From contig NZ_FPCG01000005.1 in assembly GCF_900116905.1 (NCBI RefSeq), positions 62,001 to 126,000 of the forward strand: a stretch of DNA of 64,000 bases, given 5' to 3'. The stretch comes from Micrococcus terreus (GTDB lineage Bacteria; Actinomycetota; Actinomycetes; Actinomycetales; Micrococcaceae). Position numbers and translations under genes: made by a program. Below are positions 55,465-64,000 of this stretch, piece after piece. Under the pieces are notes generated by a model. That model saw only the letters and a program-made list of their open reading frames with translations. It searched no databases and was not told where the DNA came from. How positions within the stretch are numbered: the stretch's first letter is position 1; each line of letters starts with the position of its first letter.

Positions 55465-56229
55465 TCAGGCTCCGGCCGTGGCGGTCTCGAAGCGGACGTA
55501 GCCCTCGTTCTCCAGGCGGTCGGCCAGCTCGGGTCCACCGGACTCGGCCACCTGGCCGTCCACGAAGACGTGCACGTAGTCCGGCTTGATGTAGCGCAGG
55601 ATCCGGGTGTAGTGGGTGATGAGCAGGGTGCCCATCTGGTTCTGCTCCTGGGCCCGGTTGACGCCCTCAGAGACCACGCGCAGGGCGTCCACGTCCAGGC
55701 CGGAGTCGGTCTCGTCCAGGACGGCGAACTTGGGCTTGAACAGCTCCAGCTGCAGGATCTCCACGCGCTTCTTCTCACCGCCGGAGAAGCCCTCGTTCAC
55801 GTTGCGGTTGGCGAACTCGGGGTTGATCTTCAGCGCCTCCATGGCGGACTTGACGTCCTTGGACCAGTGACGCAGCGAGGGGGCCTCGCCGTCGATCGCG
55901 GTCTTGGCGGTGCGCAGGAAGTTGGTCATGGTGACGCCGGGGATCTCCACCGGGTACTGCATGGCCAAGAACAGGCCGGCGCGGGCGCGCTCGTCCACGT
56001 CCATCTCCAGGACGTCCTCGCCGTCCAGGGTGATGGAGCCGGAGGTGACCTCGTAGCGGGGGTGGCCGGCGATCGTGGCGGCCAGCGTGGACTTGCCGGA
56101 GCCGTTGGGGCCCATGATGGCGTGGGTCTCACCGGTGTTCACGGTCAGGCTCACGCCCTTGAGGATCTCCTTGGGGCCGTTCTCGGTCTCGATCGAGACG
56201 TGCAGGTCCTTGATCTCCAGGGTTGACAT
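55465..56229 (-). CDS. sufC: Fe-S cluster assembly ATPase SufC
   Basis: 254-aa ABC-type ATPase: Walker A GPNGSGKST, the SufC-specific signature FSGGEKKRVEILQLELFKP and Walker B AVLDETDSGLDVDALRVVSEGVN. It drives SufB-SufD during cluster assembly. ATG with AGGAG upstream; five further codons in frame are less likely. A 99-nt gap to the Rieske gene holds a small hairpin. Confidence 0.95.
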   Translation of the reverse strand: MSTLEIKDLHVSIETENGPKEILKGVSLTVNTGETHAIMGPNGSGKSTLAATIAGHPRYEVTSGSITLDGEDVLEMDVDERARAGLFLAMQYPVEIPGVTMTNFLRTAKTAIDGEAPSLRHWSKDVKSAMEALKINPEFANRNVNEGFSGGEKKRVEILQLELFKPKFAVLDETDSGLDVDALRVVSEGVNRAQEQNQMGTLLITHYTRILRYIKPDYVHVFVDGQVAESGGPELADRLENEGYVRFETATAGA

Positions 56230-56295
56230 GCGTGTTCTCCTCACAGGTTCCGTCTCAGGGACGGAGTGGTCTTCAAGTGGTGTGGTTCAGGGGGT

Positions 56296-56313
56296 GCGGG
56301 AGCGGTCTCCCGC
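56296..56313. other. Small hairpin between the Rieske gene and sufC
   Basis: Arms GCGGGAG (56296-56302) and CTCCCGC (56307-56313) with a 4-nt loop, in the longest gap of the SUF operon. May be a processing or partial-attenuation site that sets sufC-sufT levels. Confidence 0.35.
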
Positions 56314-56328
56314 GGTCGGAGGCGAGCC

Positions 56329-56658
56329 TCAGGCGTTGAGCACGGTGGAGGTGTCGACGAACACCTCTCCGTCCTGTTCGGTCAGCGCGTACACGGACAC
56401 CGGATCGGTGGCGGGCAGCTGGTTGGGCCGTCCGCTCACCAGGTCGAAGGCCGACCCGTGCCCGATGCACTCCAGCGCGCAACCCTCCACGAAGCCGTCC
56501 GAGAGCGACACCTCCTCGTGGGAGCAGATGTCGTCCAGGGCGTGCAGGGTGCCGTCGGAGTCGCGGGCCACGGCCACGGGGTGTCCGTCCACCTCGAACC
56601 GCTGGACCTCGCCGGGCCCGATCTCGCTGGAGGCGCAGACGCGCTGACCGGCCGCCAT
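56329..56658 (-). CDS. Rieske-type [2Fe-2S] ferredoxin in the SUF operon
   Basis: 109 aa. The two ligand boxes are CSH (DDICSHEEVSLSDG) and CxxH (LECIGHGSAFDL), a Rieske cluster with two Cys and two His. It resembles the small ferredoxin subunits of dioxygenases. The ATG overlaps the sufD stop. It may pass electrons for cluster reduction during assembly; that role is inferred from position only. Confidence 0.9.
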   Translation of the reverse strand: MAAGQRVCASSEIGPGEVQRFEVDGHPVAVARDSDGTLHALDDICSHEEVSLSDGFVEGCALECIGHGSAFDLVSGRPNQLPATDPVSVYALTEQDGEVFVDTSTVLNA

Positions 56659-57998
56659 CAGAGCTGGGTCACCTCGAGTTCGGTCTCCATGATCTCGGTG
56701 AGCTCCTGCTCGACGTCCTCGATCCCGATCTTCTGGATGATCTCGTTGAGGAAGCCGCGCACCACGAGCTTGCGCGCCTCGGACTCGGGGATGCCGCGTG
56801 CCATCAGGTAGTACAGCTGCTCCTCGTCGAAGCGGCCGGTGGCCGAGGCGTGCCCGGCACCTTCGATCACGCCGGTCTCGATCTCCAGGTTCGGCACGGA
56901 GTCGGCACGGGCACCGTCGGAGAGGAGCAGGTTCTGGTTCTTCTCGTAGGTGTCCGTGCCTTCGGCCTCCTTGCGGATCAGCACGTCCCCGACCCACACG
57001 GTGTGAGCGTCCTGGCCCTGCAGCGCGCCCTTGTAGAGCACGTTGGAGGTGCAGTTCGGCACGGCGTGGTCCACGAACAGACGCTGCTCCAGGTGCTGGC
57101 CGGCGTCGGCGAAGTACAGGCCGTAGAGCTCGGACTCGGCACCGGGACCGGTGAACCGTGCGGTGGGGGTGAGCCGGACCAGGGAGCCGCCATAGGAGAT
57201 CGCCACATGCTTGAAGGTGGCGTCCTTGGCCACAGCGGCCTGCTGTGCCGAGGCATGCACGGCGGAGTCCTCCCAGGCCTGGATGCTGGTCACGGTCAGA
57301 CCGGCCCCGTCCTGGACGTCGAACTCCACGTTCTGGGCCACCACGGCCGAACCGCGGTGGGTGATCACGACGTCGGCGCGGGCATGGGGTCCCACGACCA
57401 CCAGCAGGTGCTGGGCCGACGCCTCGGCAGCGGTGCCCTCCACGGTGATGCGGATGGGCTCGCCCACCTCGAGCTCGGCGGGCACGGTGACCACGGTGGC
57501 CTGCTCGAAGGAGTTCCAGGCGGCGGCGGACACCCGGTCGTCCGGGGTCAGCACGGAGCCCAGGCGGGCATCCTCACGTCCCACGGTCTCCACGGTGATC
57601 CCGTCCTGTGCCTGGACCTGCACGGACGGTGCTGTGCCGGTCAGCCGGGACTGGTCGCCGTCGGGAAGGTGCAGGCCGGCCAGACGCTGCAGCGGAGTGA
57701 AGCGCCAGTCCTCCTCACGTCCGGTCAGGACCGGGAAGTCGGTCAGTTCGCGGGAGGAGATCCGGTCAGCACGGGAGGTGCCGAAGGCGGCGCGCCCGTC
57801 GGCCCCGGAGACCTTCGCGGAGGGGTCCACGTGGGACTCCACCGCACCGGTCTCGGCGGAGCCGGGAACGGTGGCATCGGTGCCAGCGGTCAGCTCGGTG
57901 GCCAGCTGCTCACCCTCTTCCCCCATCCCGGGGATGACGGGGGTCCCGGCGCCCTCGGTGGAGAGCTCGTCCAGGGTGATGTTCTGTGTGTCGGTCAT
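56658..57998 (-). CDS. sufD: Fe-S cluster assembly protein SufD
   Basis: 446 aa with the SufB/SufD beta-helix. Conserved C-terminal blocks: VDHAVPNCTSNVLYKGALQGQDAHTVWVGDVLIR, TDTYEKNQNLLLSDGARADSVPNLEIET and the cluster-handling GHASATGRFDEEQLYYLMARGIPE. It forms a scaffold with SufB and SufC. An acidic N-terminal stretch of about 75 residues is longer than usual. One base separates it from sufB. Confidence 0.93.
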   Translation of the reverse strand: MTDTQNITLDELSTEGAGTPVIPGMGEEGEQLATELTAGTDATVPGSAETGAVESHVDPSAKVSGADGRAAFGTSRADRISSRELTDFPVLTGREEDWRFTPLQRLAGLHLPDGDQSRLTGTAPSVQVQAQDGITVETVGREDARLGSVLTPDDRVSAAAWNSFEQATVVTVPAELEVGEPIRITVEGTAAEASAQHLLVVVGPHARADVVITHRGSAVVAQNVEFDVQDGAGLTVTSIQAWEDSAVHASAQQAAVAKDATFKHVAISYGGSLVRLTPTARFTGPGAESELYGLYFADAGQHLEQRLFVDHAVPNCTSNVLYKGALQGQDAHTVWVGDVLIRKEAEGTDTYEKNQNLLLSDGARADSVPNLEIETGVIEGAGHASATGRFDEEQLYYLMARGIPESEARKLVVRGFLNEIIQKIGIEDVEQELTEIMETELEVTQL

Positions 57999-57999
57999 A

Positions 58000-59469
58000 T
58001 CAGCCCACCGATCCTTCCATCTGCAGCTCGATGAGCTTGTTCAGTTCCAGTGCGTACTCCATCGGCAGCTCACGGGAGATCGGCTCGATGAACCCGCGCA
58101 CGATCATCGCCATGGCCTCCTGCTCGGACAGCCCGCGGCTCATCAGGTAGAAGAGCTGCTCCTCCGAGACCCGGGAGACCGTGGCCTCATGCCCCAGGGT
58201 GACGTCATCCTCGCGGATGTCGATGTACGGGTAGGTGTCTGAGCGGGAGATGGTGTCCACCAGCAGGGCGTCGCAGACCACGGAGTTGGCCGAGTTCTCG
58301 GCACCCTCCTTGACCTGGACCAGACCGCGGTACGCCGCCCGGCCGCCGCCGCGCGCCACCGACTTGGAGACGATCGAGGAGGAGGTGTTGGGCGCCAGGT
58401 GGACCATCTTGGATCCGGTGTCCTGGTGCTGGTCCTTGCCGGCGAAGGCGATCGAGAGGGTCTCGCCCTTGGCGTGTTCACCGGTGAGGTAGACGGCGGG
58501 GTACTTCATGGTGACCTTGGAGCCGATGTTGCCGTCGATCCACTCCATGGTGGCGCCCTCTTCGCAGACGGCGCGCTTGGTCACCAGGTTGTACACGTTG
58601 GTGGACCAGTTCTGGATGGTGGTGTAGCGCACGCGGGCGCCCTTCTTGACCACGATCTCCACCACGGCGGAGTGCAGCGAGTCGGACGTGTAGATCGGGG
58701 CGGTGCAGCCCTCGATGTAGTGCACGTACGAGTCCTCGTCCGCGATGATCAGGGTGCGCTCGAACTGGCCCATGTTCTCGGTGTTGATTCGGAAGTAGGC
58801 CTGCAGCGGGATCTCCACGTGCACGCCCTTGGGGACGTAGACGAAGGAGCCGCCGGACCACACCGAGGTGTTCAGGGAGGCGAACTTGTTGTCGCCCACC
58901 GGGATGACGGAGCCGAAGTACTCCTTGAAGATCTCCGGGTGCTCCTTCAGGCCGGTGTCGGTGTCCAGGAAGATCACGCCCTGCTCCTCCAGGTCCTCGC
59001 GGATCTGGTGGTACACGACCTCGGACTCGTACTGGGCGGCCACACCGGCAACCAGGCGGGCGCGCTCGGCCTCGGGGATGCCCAGGCGCTCGTAGGTGTT
59101 GCGGATGTCCTCGGGCAGGTCCTCCCAGGACTGGGCCTGCTTCTCGGTGGAGCGCACGAAGTACTTGATGTTGTCGAAGTCGATCCCGGAGAGGTCTGCG
59201 CCCCAGGTCGGCATCGGCTTGCGGTCGAAGTACTTCAGGCCCTTCAGGCGCAGGTTGAGCATCCACTCGGGCTCGTCCTTCTTGGCCGAGATGTCCCGCA
59301 CCACGTCCTCGTTCAGGCCGCGGCGGGCGTTGGCGCCGGCGTCGTCGGAATCGGACCAGCCGAACTGGTAGGCGCCGATCGCCTCCAGCTCGGGGTTCTT
59401 CTCCAGGATCTCGGAGATGACACCGGGGTCGGTGTCCTCCGTGATCCGATCGGTGATCTGATCGGTCAT
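58000..59469 (-). CDS. sufB: Fe-S cluster assembly scaffold SufB
   Basis: 489 aa. SufB blocks: [55 protein letters not shown] split across a long conserved run, the scaffold Cys region [43 protein letters not shown] and [22 protein letters not shown]. It builds the nascent cluster. ATG at 59469 follows AGAGG; seven more codons in frame are less likely. First structural gene of the operon. Confidence 0.95.
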   Translation of the reverse strand: MTDQITDRITEDTDPGVISEILEKNPELEAIGAYQFGWSDSDDAGANARRGLNEDVVRDISAKKDEPEWMLNLRLKGLKYFDRKPMPTWGADLSGIDFDNIKYFVRSTEKQAQSWEDLPEDIRNTYERLGIPEAERARLVAGVAAQYESEVVYHQIREDLEEQGVIFLDTDTGLKEHPEIFKEYFGSVIPVGDNKFASLNTSVWSGGSFVYVPKGVHVEIPLQAYFRINTENMGQFERTLIIADEDSYVHYIEGCTAPIYTSDSLHSAVVEIVVKKGARVRYTTIQNWSTNVYNLVTKRAVCEEGATMEWIDGNIGSKVTMKYPAVYLTGEHAKGETLSIAFAGKDQHQDTGSKMVHLAPNTSSSIVSKSVARGGGRAAYRGLVQVKEGAENSANSVVCDALLVDTISRSDTYPYIDIREDDVTLGHEATVSRVSEEQLFYLMSRGLSEQEAMAMIVRGFIEPISRELPMEYALELNKLIELQMEGSVG

Positions 59470-59543
59470 CTCAACCTCTCTCACTTGCACTTCTGGCAGT
59501 TCGGTTCAGTCTTGGGTGGGTCTGGTGGTCGGTGGCCTCCGGC

Positions 59544-60380
59544 TCAGCCGGTGGCGGTTCCCGACGACGGCCGGTCGGCTCGCGCGGGAGGCTTGCGTCC
59601 CAGCGGGACATGGGTGGTGCACACATGCCCACCGGTGGGCATGGTGGACAGGCGCCGCACATCCACGCCGAGCAGGCGGGCGAAGACCTCGGTCTCCTCC
59701 TCGCAGAACTCCGGGAACCGTGCGGCGACCTCCTGCAGGGGACAGTGTCCCTGACAGATCTGCGCGGCCCGCATCACCGGCAGTGAGGTCCGGTCTGACT
59801 GAGGGGCGTGCCGACGGTCCGGACCGGGTCCGGTGGTGGGCAGACCGGCCAGGCGGATGCTGGCGGCGAAGCCGAGCTCGTCCAGGACCCGTGCCAGCGT
59901 GTCCGTCCGCACCTGCAGATCCTGGACGGACTCACCTTGTGCCTCGGCGGCGGTGATCGCCTCGAGGAAGCGGCGCTCCACTTCGGCGAAGCGGTCCTGG
60001 GCCACCAGGCGGATCGCCTCGACGCCCTGCATCTGCGCCAGCCGGCCCAGCGCGTCCGTGGCGATGGTGAGGTAGTCGTCGCCCAGATCGGCCTGGCCCT
60101 GGTGGCTGACCACATACCGGCGGGATGGACGCCCGGCACCGCGGTTGCCGGCGATCAGCTTGATCTCCACGGTCCCCTCCTCGGAGAGGACGTCCAGGTG
60201 CCGACGCACCGCTGCGGCGGTCAGATCCAGCTGACGTCCCACCTCGGCGGCGCTCACCGGCCCGTGCGTGAGCACGACCTGCAGCACCCGCTCACGGGTG
60301 CTGTCTCCGGTCAGCACCGCTCCGGTGCCGGTGGGCACACTGGAGTCCGGCGCTGTGCGCGCGACGTCGGGGGAATACAC
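59544..60380 (-). CDS. sufR: SufR-like Fe-S-sensing transcriptional regulator
   Basis: 278 aa. N-terminal winged helix (RERVLQVVLTHGPVSAAEVGRQLDLTAAAVRRHLDVL with wing GAGRPSRRY) and a C-terminal half with Cys residues CQGHC, FCEE and HVC that would bind a [4Fe-4S] or [2Fe-2S] cluster. SufR homologues repress the suf operon when cluster supply is sufficient. Start chosen at GTG 60380, with AACAAT 6 nt upstream and TTGGAA 18 nt before that; a TTG 12 codons earlier overlaps this promoter. sufB follows 74 nt after its stop. Confidence 0.87.
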   Translation of the reverse strand: MYSPDVARTAPDSSVPTGTGAVLTGDSTRERVLQVVLTHGPVSAAEVGRQLDLTAAAVRRHLDVLSEEGTVEIKLIAGNRGAGRPSRRYVVSHQGQADLGDDYLTIATDALGRLAQMQGVEAIRLVAQDRFAEVERRFLEAITAAEAQGESVQDLQVRTDTLARVLDELGFAASIRLAGLPTTGPGPDRRHAPQSDRTSLPVMRAAQICQGHCPLQEVAARFPEFCEEETEVFARLLGVDVRRLSTMPTGGHVCTTHVPLGRKPPARADRPSSGTATG

Positions 60381-60386
60381 AACTTT

Positions 60387-60416
60387 ATTGTTACCTATTC
60401 GGGATACCGGTTCCAA
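60387..60416 (-). promoter_or_regulatory. suf operon promoter (TTGGAA / AACAAT), leaderless
   Basis: -35 TTGGAA (60416-60411) and -10 AACAAT (60392-60387) are separated by 18 nt, and the GTG lies 6 nt downstream. The surrounding sequence is markedly AT-rich for this genome. Confidence 0.55.
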
Positions 60417-60492
60417 GTGAGGGGACCCTCAGTCGAGGACGATTCCGCTCCCAGCGCAGGCGACCCCCGGGTCTCAGACCGTCGGGCGCGAC

Positions 60493-60509
60493 TTCTACAC
60501 GACGTAGAA
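60493..60509. promoter_or_regulatory. Operator-like inverted repeat TTCTAC-ACGAC-GTAGAA
   Basis: Perfect 6-bp arms 60493-60498 and 60504-60509. The right arm lies at the -35 position of the ABC exporter promoter, so a bound dimer would block it. The SufR-like protein encoded next door or another regulator could be the ligand. Confidence 0.5.
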
Positions 60510-60526
60510 CTCAACGCACGCGCGGC

Positions 60527-60532
60527 TAGACT
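60527..60532 (+). promoter_or_regulatory. -10 element TAGACT for leaderless ABC exporter transcript
   Basis: TAGACT with exactly 6 nt to the GTG at 60539. No ribosome-binding site. Confidence 0.6.
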
Positions 60533-60538
60533 GTCTCG

Positions 60539-61585
60539 GTGTCCTCTGTGCCCCCTTCCCCTGCAGCGTCGGTGACGTCCGTGCCGGCCGACCCCGCCGT
60601 CACCGGACACCTGCATGCGCAGGGCCCTGCCCCCACCGGTGACGTCCAACTCCAGTTGACGGATGTGCACCACAGCGTGCGCAGCCGCGGTTCCACCGTG
60701 GAGATCCTGCGGGGAGTGGAGCTGACCGCCCGCGCAGGCCAGGTCACCGCCCTGCTGGGACCCAATGGAGCCGGCAAGACCACCACCCTGATGGTCGCGC
60801 AGGGACTGGAGCGCCCCACCTCCGGCACCGTGCGTCTGCTGGATCAGGATCCTTGGCGGGCTGGCGCGGATCTGCGCAGCCGGGTCGGCGTGATGCTCCA
60901 GGACGGCGGAATGCCCCTGGCCGCCACACCGGAGCGACTGCTGCGTCATGTCTGCACCCTGTACCGCGATCCCGTGGACATGCCGCGGCTGATGGAGCGT
61001 CTGGGCATCGACGAGTTCGCCCGCCGAGACATTCGGCGCCTCTCGGGCGGTCAGCGCCAGCGCGTCTCGCTCGCCGCCGCGCTGGCAGGGCGGCCCCAGG
61101 TGATCTTCCTGGACGAGCCCAGTGCCGGACTCGACCCGGTCTCCCGCCAACTGGTGTTCGAGCTGATCCGCGAACTGCGGGCCTCCGGCATGGCCATCAT
61201 CCTCACCACACACCTGCTCGATGACGCCCAACGCCTGGCCGACCACGTGGTCCTGCTCCGCCAGGGCCGCGTGGTGCGCCGCGGGACTGTCTCTGAACTG
61301 ACCTCCACCTCGGAGGCACCGGCCCTGCACTTCCGCGTGGACCGAGCAGTGCCCTCCGTGGCGCTGGATGAGGTGCCTGCGGGGCTGACCGTCCAGGCCG
61401 AGCCGGGCCACTCCTCTGCCGGCGGCGGGACGCCGACCGGCAGCTCCTATGTGGTGCACGGTGCCCAGAGACCCTCGGACCTGGAGGCCCTGGCGGCCTG
61501 GTGGACCCGTCACGACCTGATGCCCACGGATCTGCATCTGGCCCGCCGGTCCTTGGAGGACGTCTTCCTGGAGGTCACCCCGTGA
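60539..61585 (+). CDS. ABC-2 type exporter ATPase
   Basis: 348 aa. After 40 disordered residues the cassette begins: Walker A GPNGAGKTT, Q-loop MLQDGGMPL, signature [15 protein letters not shown], Walker B VIFLDEPSAGLDP and H-loop TTHLL. The C-terminal 80 residues form the extra domain common in drug- or polyketide-type exporters of the DrrA group. Paired with the permease whose GTG overlaps its stop. Substrate unknown. In Mycobacterium a similar ABC pair lies next to sufR and the ctaB/ctaA region. Confidence 0.88.
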   Translation: MSSVPPSPAASVTSVPADPAVTGHLHAQGPAPTGDVQLQLTDVHHSVRSRGSTVEILRGVELTARAGQVTALLGPNGAGKTTTLMVAQGLERPTSGTVRLLDQDPWRAGADLRSRVGVMLQDGGMPLAATPERLLRHVCTLYRDPVDMPRLMERLGIDEFARRDIRRLSGGQRQRVSLAAALAGRPQVIFLDEPSAGLDPVSRQLVFELIRELRASGMAIILTTHLLDDAQRLADHVVLLRQGRVVRRGTVSELTSTSEAPALHFRVDRAVPSVALDEVPAGLTVQAEPGHSSAGGGTPTGSSYVVHGAQRPSDLEALAAWWTRHDLMPTDLHLARRSLEDVFLEVTP

Positions 61586-62358
61586 GCGGTGTCGAGTCCT
61601 CGCTGCAGCCCGCGCGCGCAGCCCACGCCCAGCCGCTCGTCCGCCGGGTGCTCTCCCAGGGCGGATACGAGACCTGGACCGCCCTGAAGAACGGCGAGCA
61701 GCTGCTCGTCTCGATCATCCTGCCGCTGCTGGCCCTGTTCGGGACCGTCTGGACCGGACTGCTGGACACCCCCACCACTCGAGGGATCGATCTCGCCGCC
61801 CCCGGCGTGCTCGCTCTGGCCGTGCTCAGCTCGGCCTTCACCGGCCAGGGGATCGCCACCGCCTTCGAGCGCCGCTACGGGGTGCTGGCCTACCTCTCCA
61901 CGACTCCCCTGGGGCCGGCCGGCCTCCTGCTGGGCAAGGCTCTGTCCGTCCTGACCCTGCTGACCGTGCAGGTGACCGTGATCGGCGGCGTGGGCCTGGC
62001 ACTGGGATGGCGTCCTGACCTGGCCGGCATCTCCTGGGCGGCGCTGTTCCTGATCTGCGGTGCGGCGACGTTCACGGCTCTGGGGCTGCTGATCGCTGGG
62101 ACCACCAAGCCCGAGGCCACCCTGGCGCTGACGAACCTGCTCTGGGTCCTGCTCGGCGCGCTGGGCGGGGCGGTCTTCCCCGTCCCGGACGTGGGCATCT
62201 GGTCCGCGCTCGCCGCGTTCCTGCCCTCGGCCGCACTCGGCGACGGCCTGCGTGCAGCCCTCCTGGACGGCACGCTGGACGGACCCGCCCTGCTCATCCT
62301 GCTCGGGTGGGCGATCCTGGCCACCCTCGCCGCCGTGAGGTGGTTCCGGTGGCGTTGA
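61582..62358 (+). CDS. ABC-2 type exporter permease
   Basis: 258 aa with six hydrophobic helices, e.g. LLVSIILPLLALFGTVW, LLWVLLGALGGAVFPVP and LLILLGWAILATLAAV. The central AYLSTTPLGPAGLLLGKALSVL segment is typical of ABC-2 permeases. Overlaps the ATPase gene as GTGA, so the two are made together. Substrate unknown. Confidence 0.85.
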   Translation: MSGVESSLQPARAAHAQPLVRRVLSQGGYETWTALKNGEQLLVSIILPLLALFGTVWTGLLDTPTTRGIDLAAPGVLALAVLSSAFTGQGIATAFERRYGVLAYLSTTPLGPAGLLLGKALSVLTLLTVQVTVIGGVGLALGWRPDLAGISWAALFLICGAATFTALGLLIAGTTKPEATLALTNLLWVLLGALGGAVFPVPDVGIWSALAAFLPSAALGDGLRAALLDGTLDGPALLILLGWAILATLAAVRWFRWR

Positions 62359-62407
62359 CCTCACTCGCACCGACCTGTCCTGTCCCCCTGACCCTGAGGA
62401 ACCTGAC

Positions 62408-63484
62408 GTGACCTCCTCCACCCAGCCTGCCGCCGTCGGGACTGCTCCTGACGTGGACCTGCCGCACGATGCCGCTGTGCCCCGGTCTGCTGAACCCGTG
62501 CTGGACGGACCCCGGTGGCTGCCCTCCACCATCACCCGCACCACCTACTGGCTGGCCATCGCCTCGCTGATCTCGGAGATCGGGATCATCGTCACCGGAG
62601 GTGCGGTGCGTCTGACCAAGTCCGGCCTGGGCTGCCCTACCTGGCCCAAGTGCACTCCCGAGTCCCTGACCAACACCCCGGAGATGGGCATCCACGGGAT
62701 CATCGAGTTCGGCAATCGGACCCTGACCTTCGTGCTGGGCTTCATCGCCCTGGCCATGCTCCTGTGGGTCTGGCGGATGCGGCGCAGCCACCCGTCCCTG
62801 TTCTGGATGTCCTTTGGCCTGCTGCTGGGCATTCCGGCGCAGGCGGTGGTGGGCGGCATCACCGTGCTGACCCAGCTCAATCCCTGGGTGGTGGCGGGGC
62901 ACTTCATGGTCTCGGCGACCATGGTGTGCGTGGCCACGCTGCTGGTCAGCCGCGTGGGCCTGGAGTGGCGGGTCCGCTCCGAGTCCGGCACACCGCCGCA
63001 GCCGGTGGACGGCCCGACGACGCCGCTGTCCCGCGGTCTGGCCTGGATCGTGTTCATCTCCGGCTGGGCCGCGGTCTATCTGGGCACCGTGGTGACCGGC
63101 ACCGGCCCACACGGCGGTGACGCCACCGCGCCCCGGCACGACTTCGACCCGTTGATCGTCACGCGCATCCACGTGGTGCCGGTGTACATCATGGTGGCCG
63201 CCGCGGTGCTGCTGATGATCGTGGTACTGCGCCAGGACTCCTCCCGGGGGCAGCGGATGTCGACCGTCCGCGTGCTGATGGTGGTGCTCTTCCAGGGCCT
63301 GATCGGGTACGTCCAGCACTTCAACGGTCTGCCCATCCTGCTGGTCCTGCTCCACATGCTGGGGGCCGCGCTGATCGTCTGGGCCATGACGAATGCGCTG
63401 GACCGTCAGCGCTCCACGTACACGGCCCGCGTGGCTGAGGCCGTGGAGGCCGGTCCCGAGCAGATGGCCCAGGCCCGGGCGTAG
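62408..63484 (+). CDS. ctaA: Heme A synthase CtaA (COX15 family)
   Basis: 358-aa membrane enzyme that oxidises heme O to heme A for cytochrome aa3. About eight helices in two four-helix halves. The first extracellular loop has the Cys pair (GLGCPTWPKCTPES) with the neighbouring conserved Glu; His ligands lie in HGIIEFGNR and VAGHFMVSA, then TRIHVVPVY and LLHMLGA. GTG start with GAGGAA upstream. Convergent with ctaB. Confidence 0.93.
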   Translation: MTSSTQPAAVGTAPDVDLPHDAAVPRSAEPVLDGPRWLPSTITRTTYWLAIASLISEIGIIVTGGAVRLTKSGLGCPTWPKCTPESLTNTPEMGIHGIIEFGNRTLTFVLGFIALAMLLWVWRMRRSHPSLFWMSFGLLLGIPAQAVVGGITVLTQLNPWVVAGHFMVSATMVCVATLLVSRVGLEWRVRSESGTPPQPVDGPTTPLSRGLAWIVFISGWAAVYLGTVVTGTGPHGGDATAPRHDFDPLIVTRIHVVPVYIMVAAAVLLMIVVLRQDSSRGQRMSTVRVLMVVLFQGLIGYVQHFNGLPILLVLLHMLGAALIVWAMTNALDRQRSTYTARVAEAVEAGPEQMAQARA

Positions 63485-63535
63485 AAGCCCCGGGCCCCCG
63501 GGCATGCTCCGGGGAGGGCAGCGGAGCACAGACGA

Positions 63536-63569
63536 GACAGGCCGACCGGAACGATCCGGTCGGCCTGTC
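63536..63569. terminator. Bidirectional hairpin terminator, 14-bp stem
   Basis: Arms 63536-63549 and 63556-63569 are perfectly complementary, loop AACGAT. Lies between convergent ctaA and ctaB. Confidence 0.85.
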
Positions 63570-63599
63570 CTGGGTCCGGGACTGTGTGGGAGTGCCGGG

Positions 63600-64000
63600 T
63601 CAGTGGATGACGCCGGGCACCGGCATCAGCGGCGAGCCCACGAAGGGATCCACCGCCAGGGCGACGAACAGCAGCGTCAGATAGGTGATGGACAGGTGGA
63701 AGACCTTCATGGCCTTCTTGTCCGTGAAGTCCGGCTTCTGGGCTTCGCGGTAGAGCACATGGCACTCGTAGATGAACCAGGCGCCGGTGGCCACCGCGGT
63801 GGCCGTGTAGACGATGCCGGCCCAGCCCATGGGCACCAGCAGCAACGAGCAGGCCACGGTGGCCCAGGCGTACAGCACCACCTGGCTGGAGACCACGCGG
63901 GCGGAGGCCACGGCCCCGAGCATGGGCACCTCGGCGTTCTGGTAGTCCAGCTTGTACTTCAGCGACAGCGGCCAGTAGTGCGGCGGGGTCCAGAGGAAGA
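63600..64000 (-). CDS. ctaB: Protoheme IX farnesyltransferase CtaB (N-terminal part outside window)
   Basis: The last 133 residues are present and the frame runs open to the right edge. [20 protein letters not shown] marks the second prenyltransferase motif region, followed by NAEVPMLG, three further helices and the C-terminal [17 protein letters not shown]. It converts heme b to heme O, the substrate of CtaA. The start lies beyond the window. Confidence 0.92.
   Translation of the reverse strand, partial: FLWTPPHYWPLSLKYKLDYQNAEVPMLGAVASARVVSSQVVLYAWATVACSLLLVPMGWAGIVYTATAVATGAWFIYECHVLYREAQKPDFTDKKAMKVFHLSITYLTLLFVALAVDPFVGSPLMPVPGVIH

Overview
The window is a gene-dense, GC-rich chromosomal segment of an actinobacterium. 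The best fit is Micrococcaceae (Micrococcus, Kocuria, Citricoccus, Nesterenkonia or Arthrobacter-like); the genus cannot be fixed from sequence alone. Pointers are two mycothiol genes (mshA, mshC), a pupylation cluster without proteasome genes, a single fused PafBC regulator, Actinobacteria-specific families (DUF3099, DUF5703, PAC2) and many apparent leaderless starts. I see no rRNA, CRISPR array, insertion sequence, phage gene or plasmid function.

Layout. 1-11.7 kb: a minus-strand block helY (cut by the left edge), tatC, tatA, pafBC, two FKBP prolyl isomerases, pafA, pup, dop and arc, i.e. protein export, folding and Pup tagging. 11.7-18.4 kb: trmI, a site-2-like protease, a HAD phosphatase, PAC2, mshC, uppP and an acidic small protein. 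From memory this block keeps the gene order of the M. tuberculosis helY-to-uppP region, with prcBA missing. 18.4-21.4 kb: DUF5703, an acyl-CoA dehydrogenase-like gene, an M20 peptidase and tRNA-Leu(GAG). 21.6-25.2 kb: malQ and mshA. 25.1-31.8 kb: a lipid cluster (MaoC dehydratase, FabG4-like, FadA2-like, TetR, FadE5-like) with the same content as the mycobacterial htdX-fabG4-fadA2-fadE5 locus. 31.9-34.4 kb: divergent glgA/glgM and glgC. 34.5-38.0 kb: an overlapping trio of transglutaminase-like, alpha-E and circularly permuted ATP-grasp genes, biochemically the least understood unit here. 38.2-46.6 kb: pepN, lipoate ligase, a membrane protein, type-B L31, a SpoU methyltransferase, a TSUP exporter, an ABC ATPase and serB. 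46.7-55.0 kb: two short-chain reductases, DUF3099, a small Cys/His protein, SURF1, an ABC-F ATPase, the biotin ECF transporter bioYMN and a zinc metallopeptidase. 55.1-60.4 kb: the SUF Fe-S operon (sufR-like regulator, sufB, sufD, Rieske ferredoxin, sufC, sufT) with no sufS or sufU. 60.5-64 kb: an ABC exporter pair, ctaA, and ctaB cut by the right edge.

Two genome-scale patterns stand out. At least 13 genes have a TAnnnT hexamer placed 6 or 7 nt before the start codon, the signature of leaderless transcripts, sometimes with divergent genes sharing overlapping -10 elements. An 11-mer, CCGTCGTCGGG, occurs at least ten times in either orientation, and half the copies lie within about 20 nt of a stop codon. 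Most convergent gene pairs are closed by long, near-perfect hairpins.

The genes are mostly housekeeping (export, thiol redox, Fe-S, heme A, glycogen and lipid metabolism). The parts most likely to repay study are the proteasome-free Pup system, the ATP-grasp/alpha-E/transglutaminase trio and the dispersed gene-end motif.
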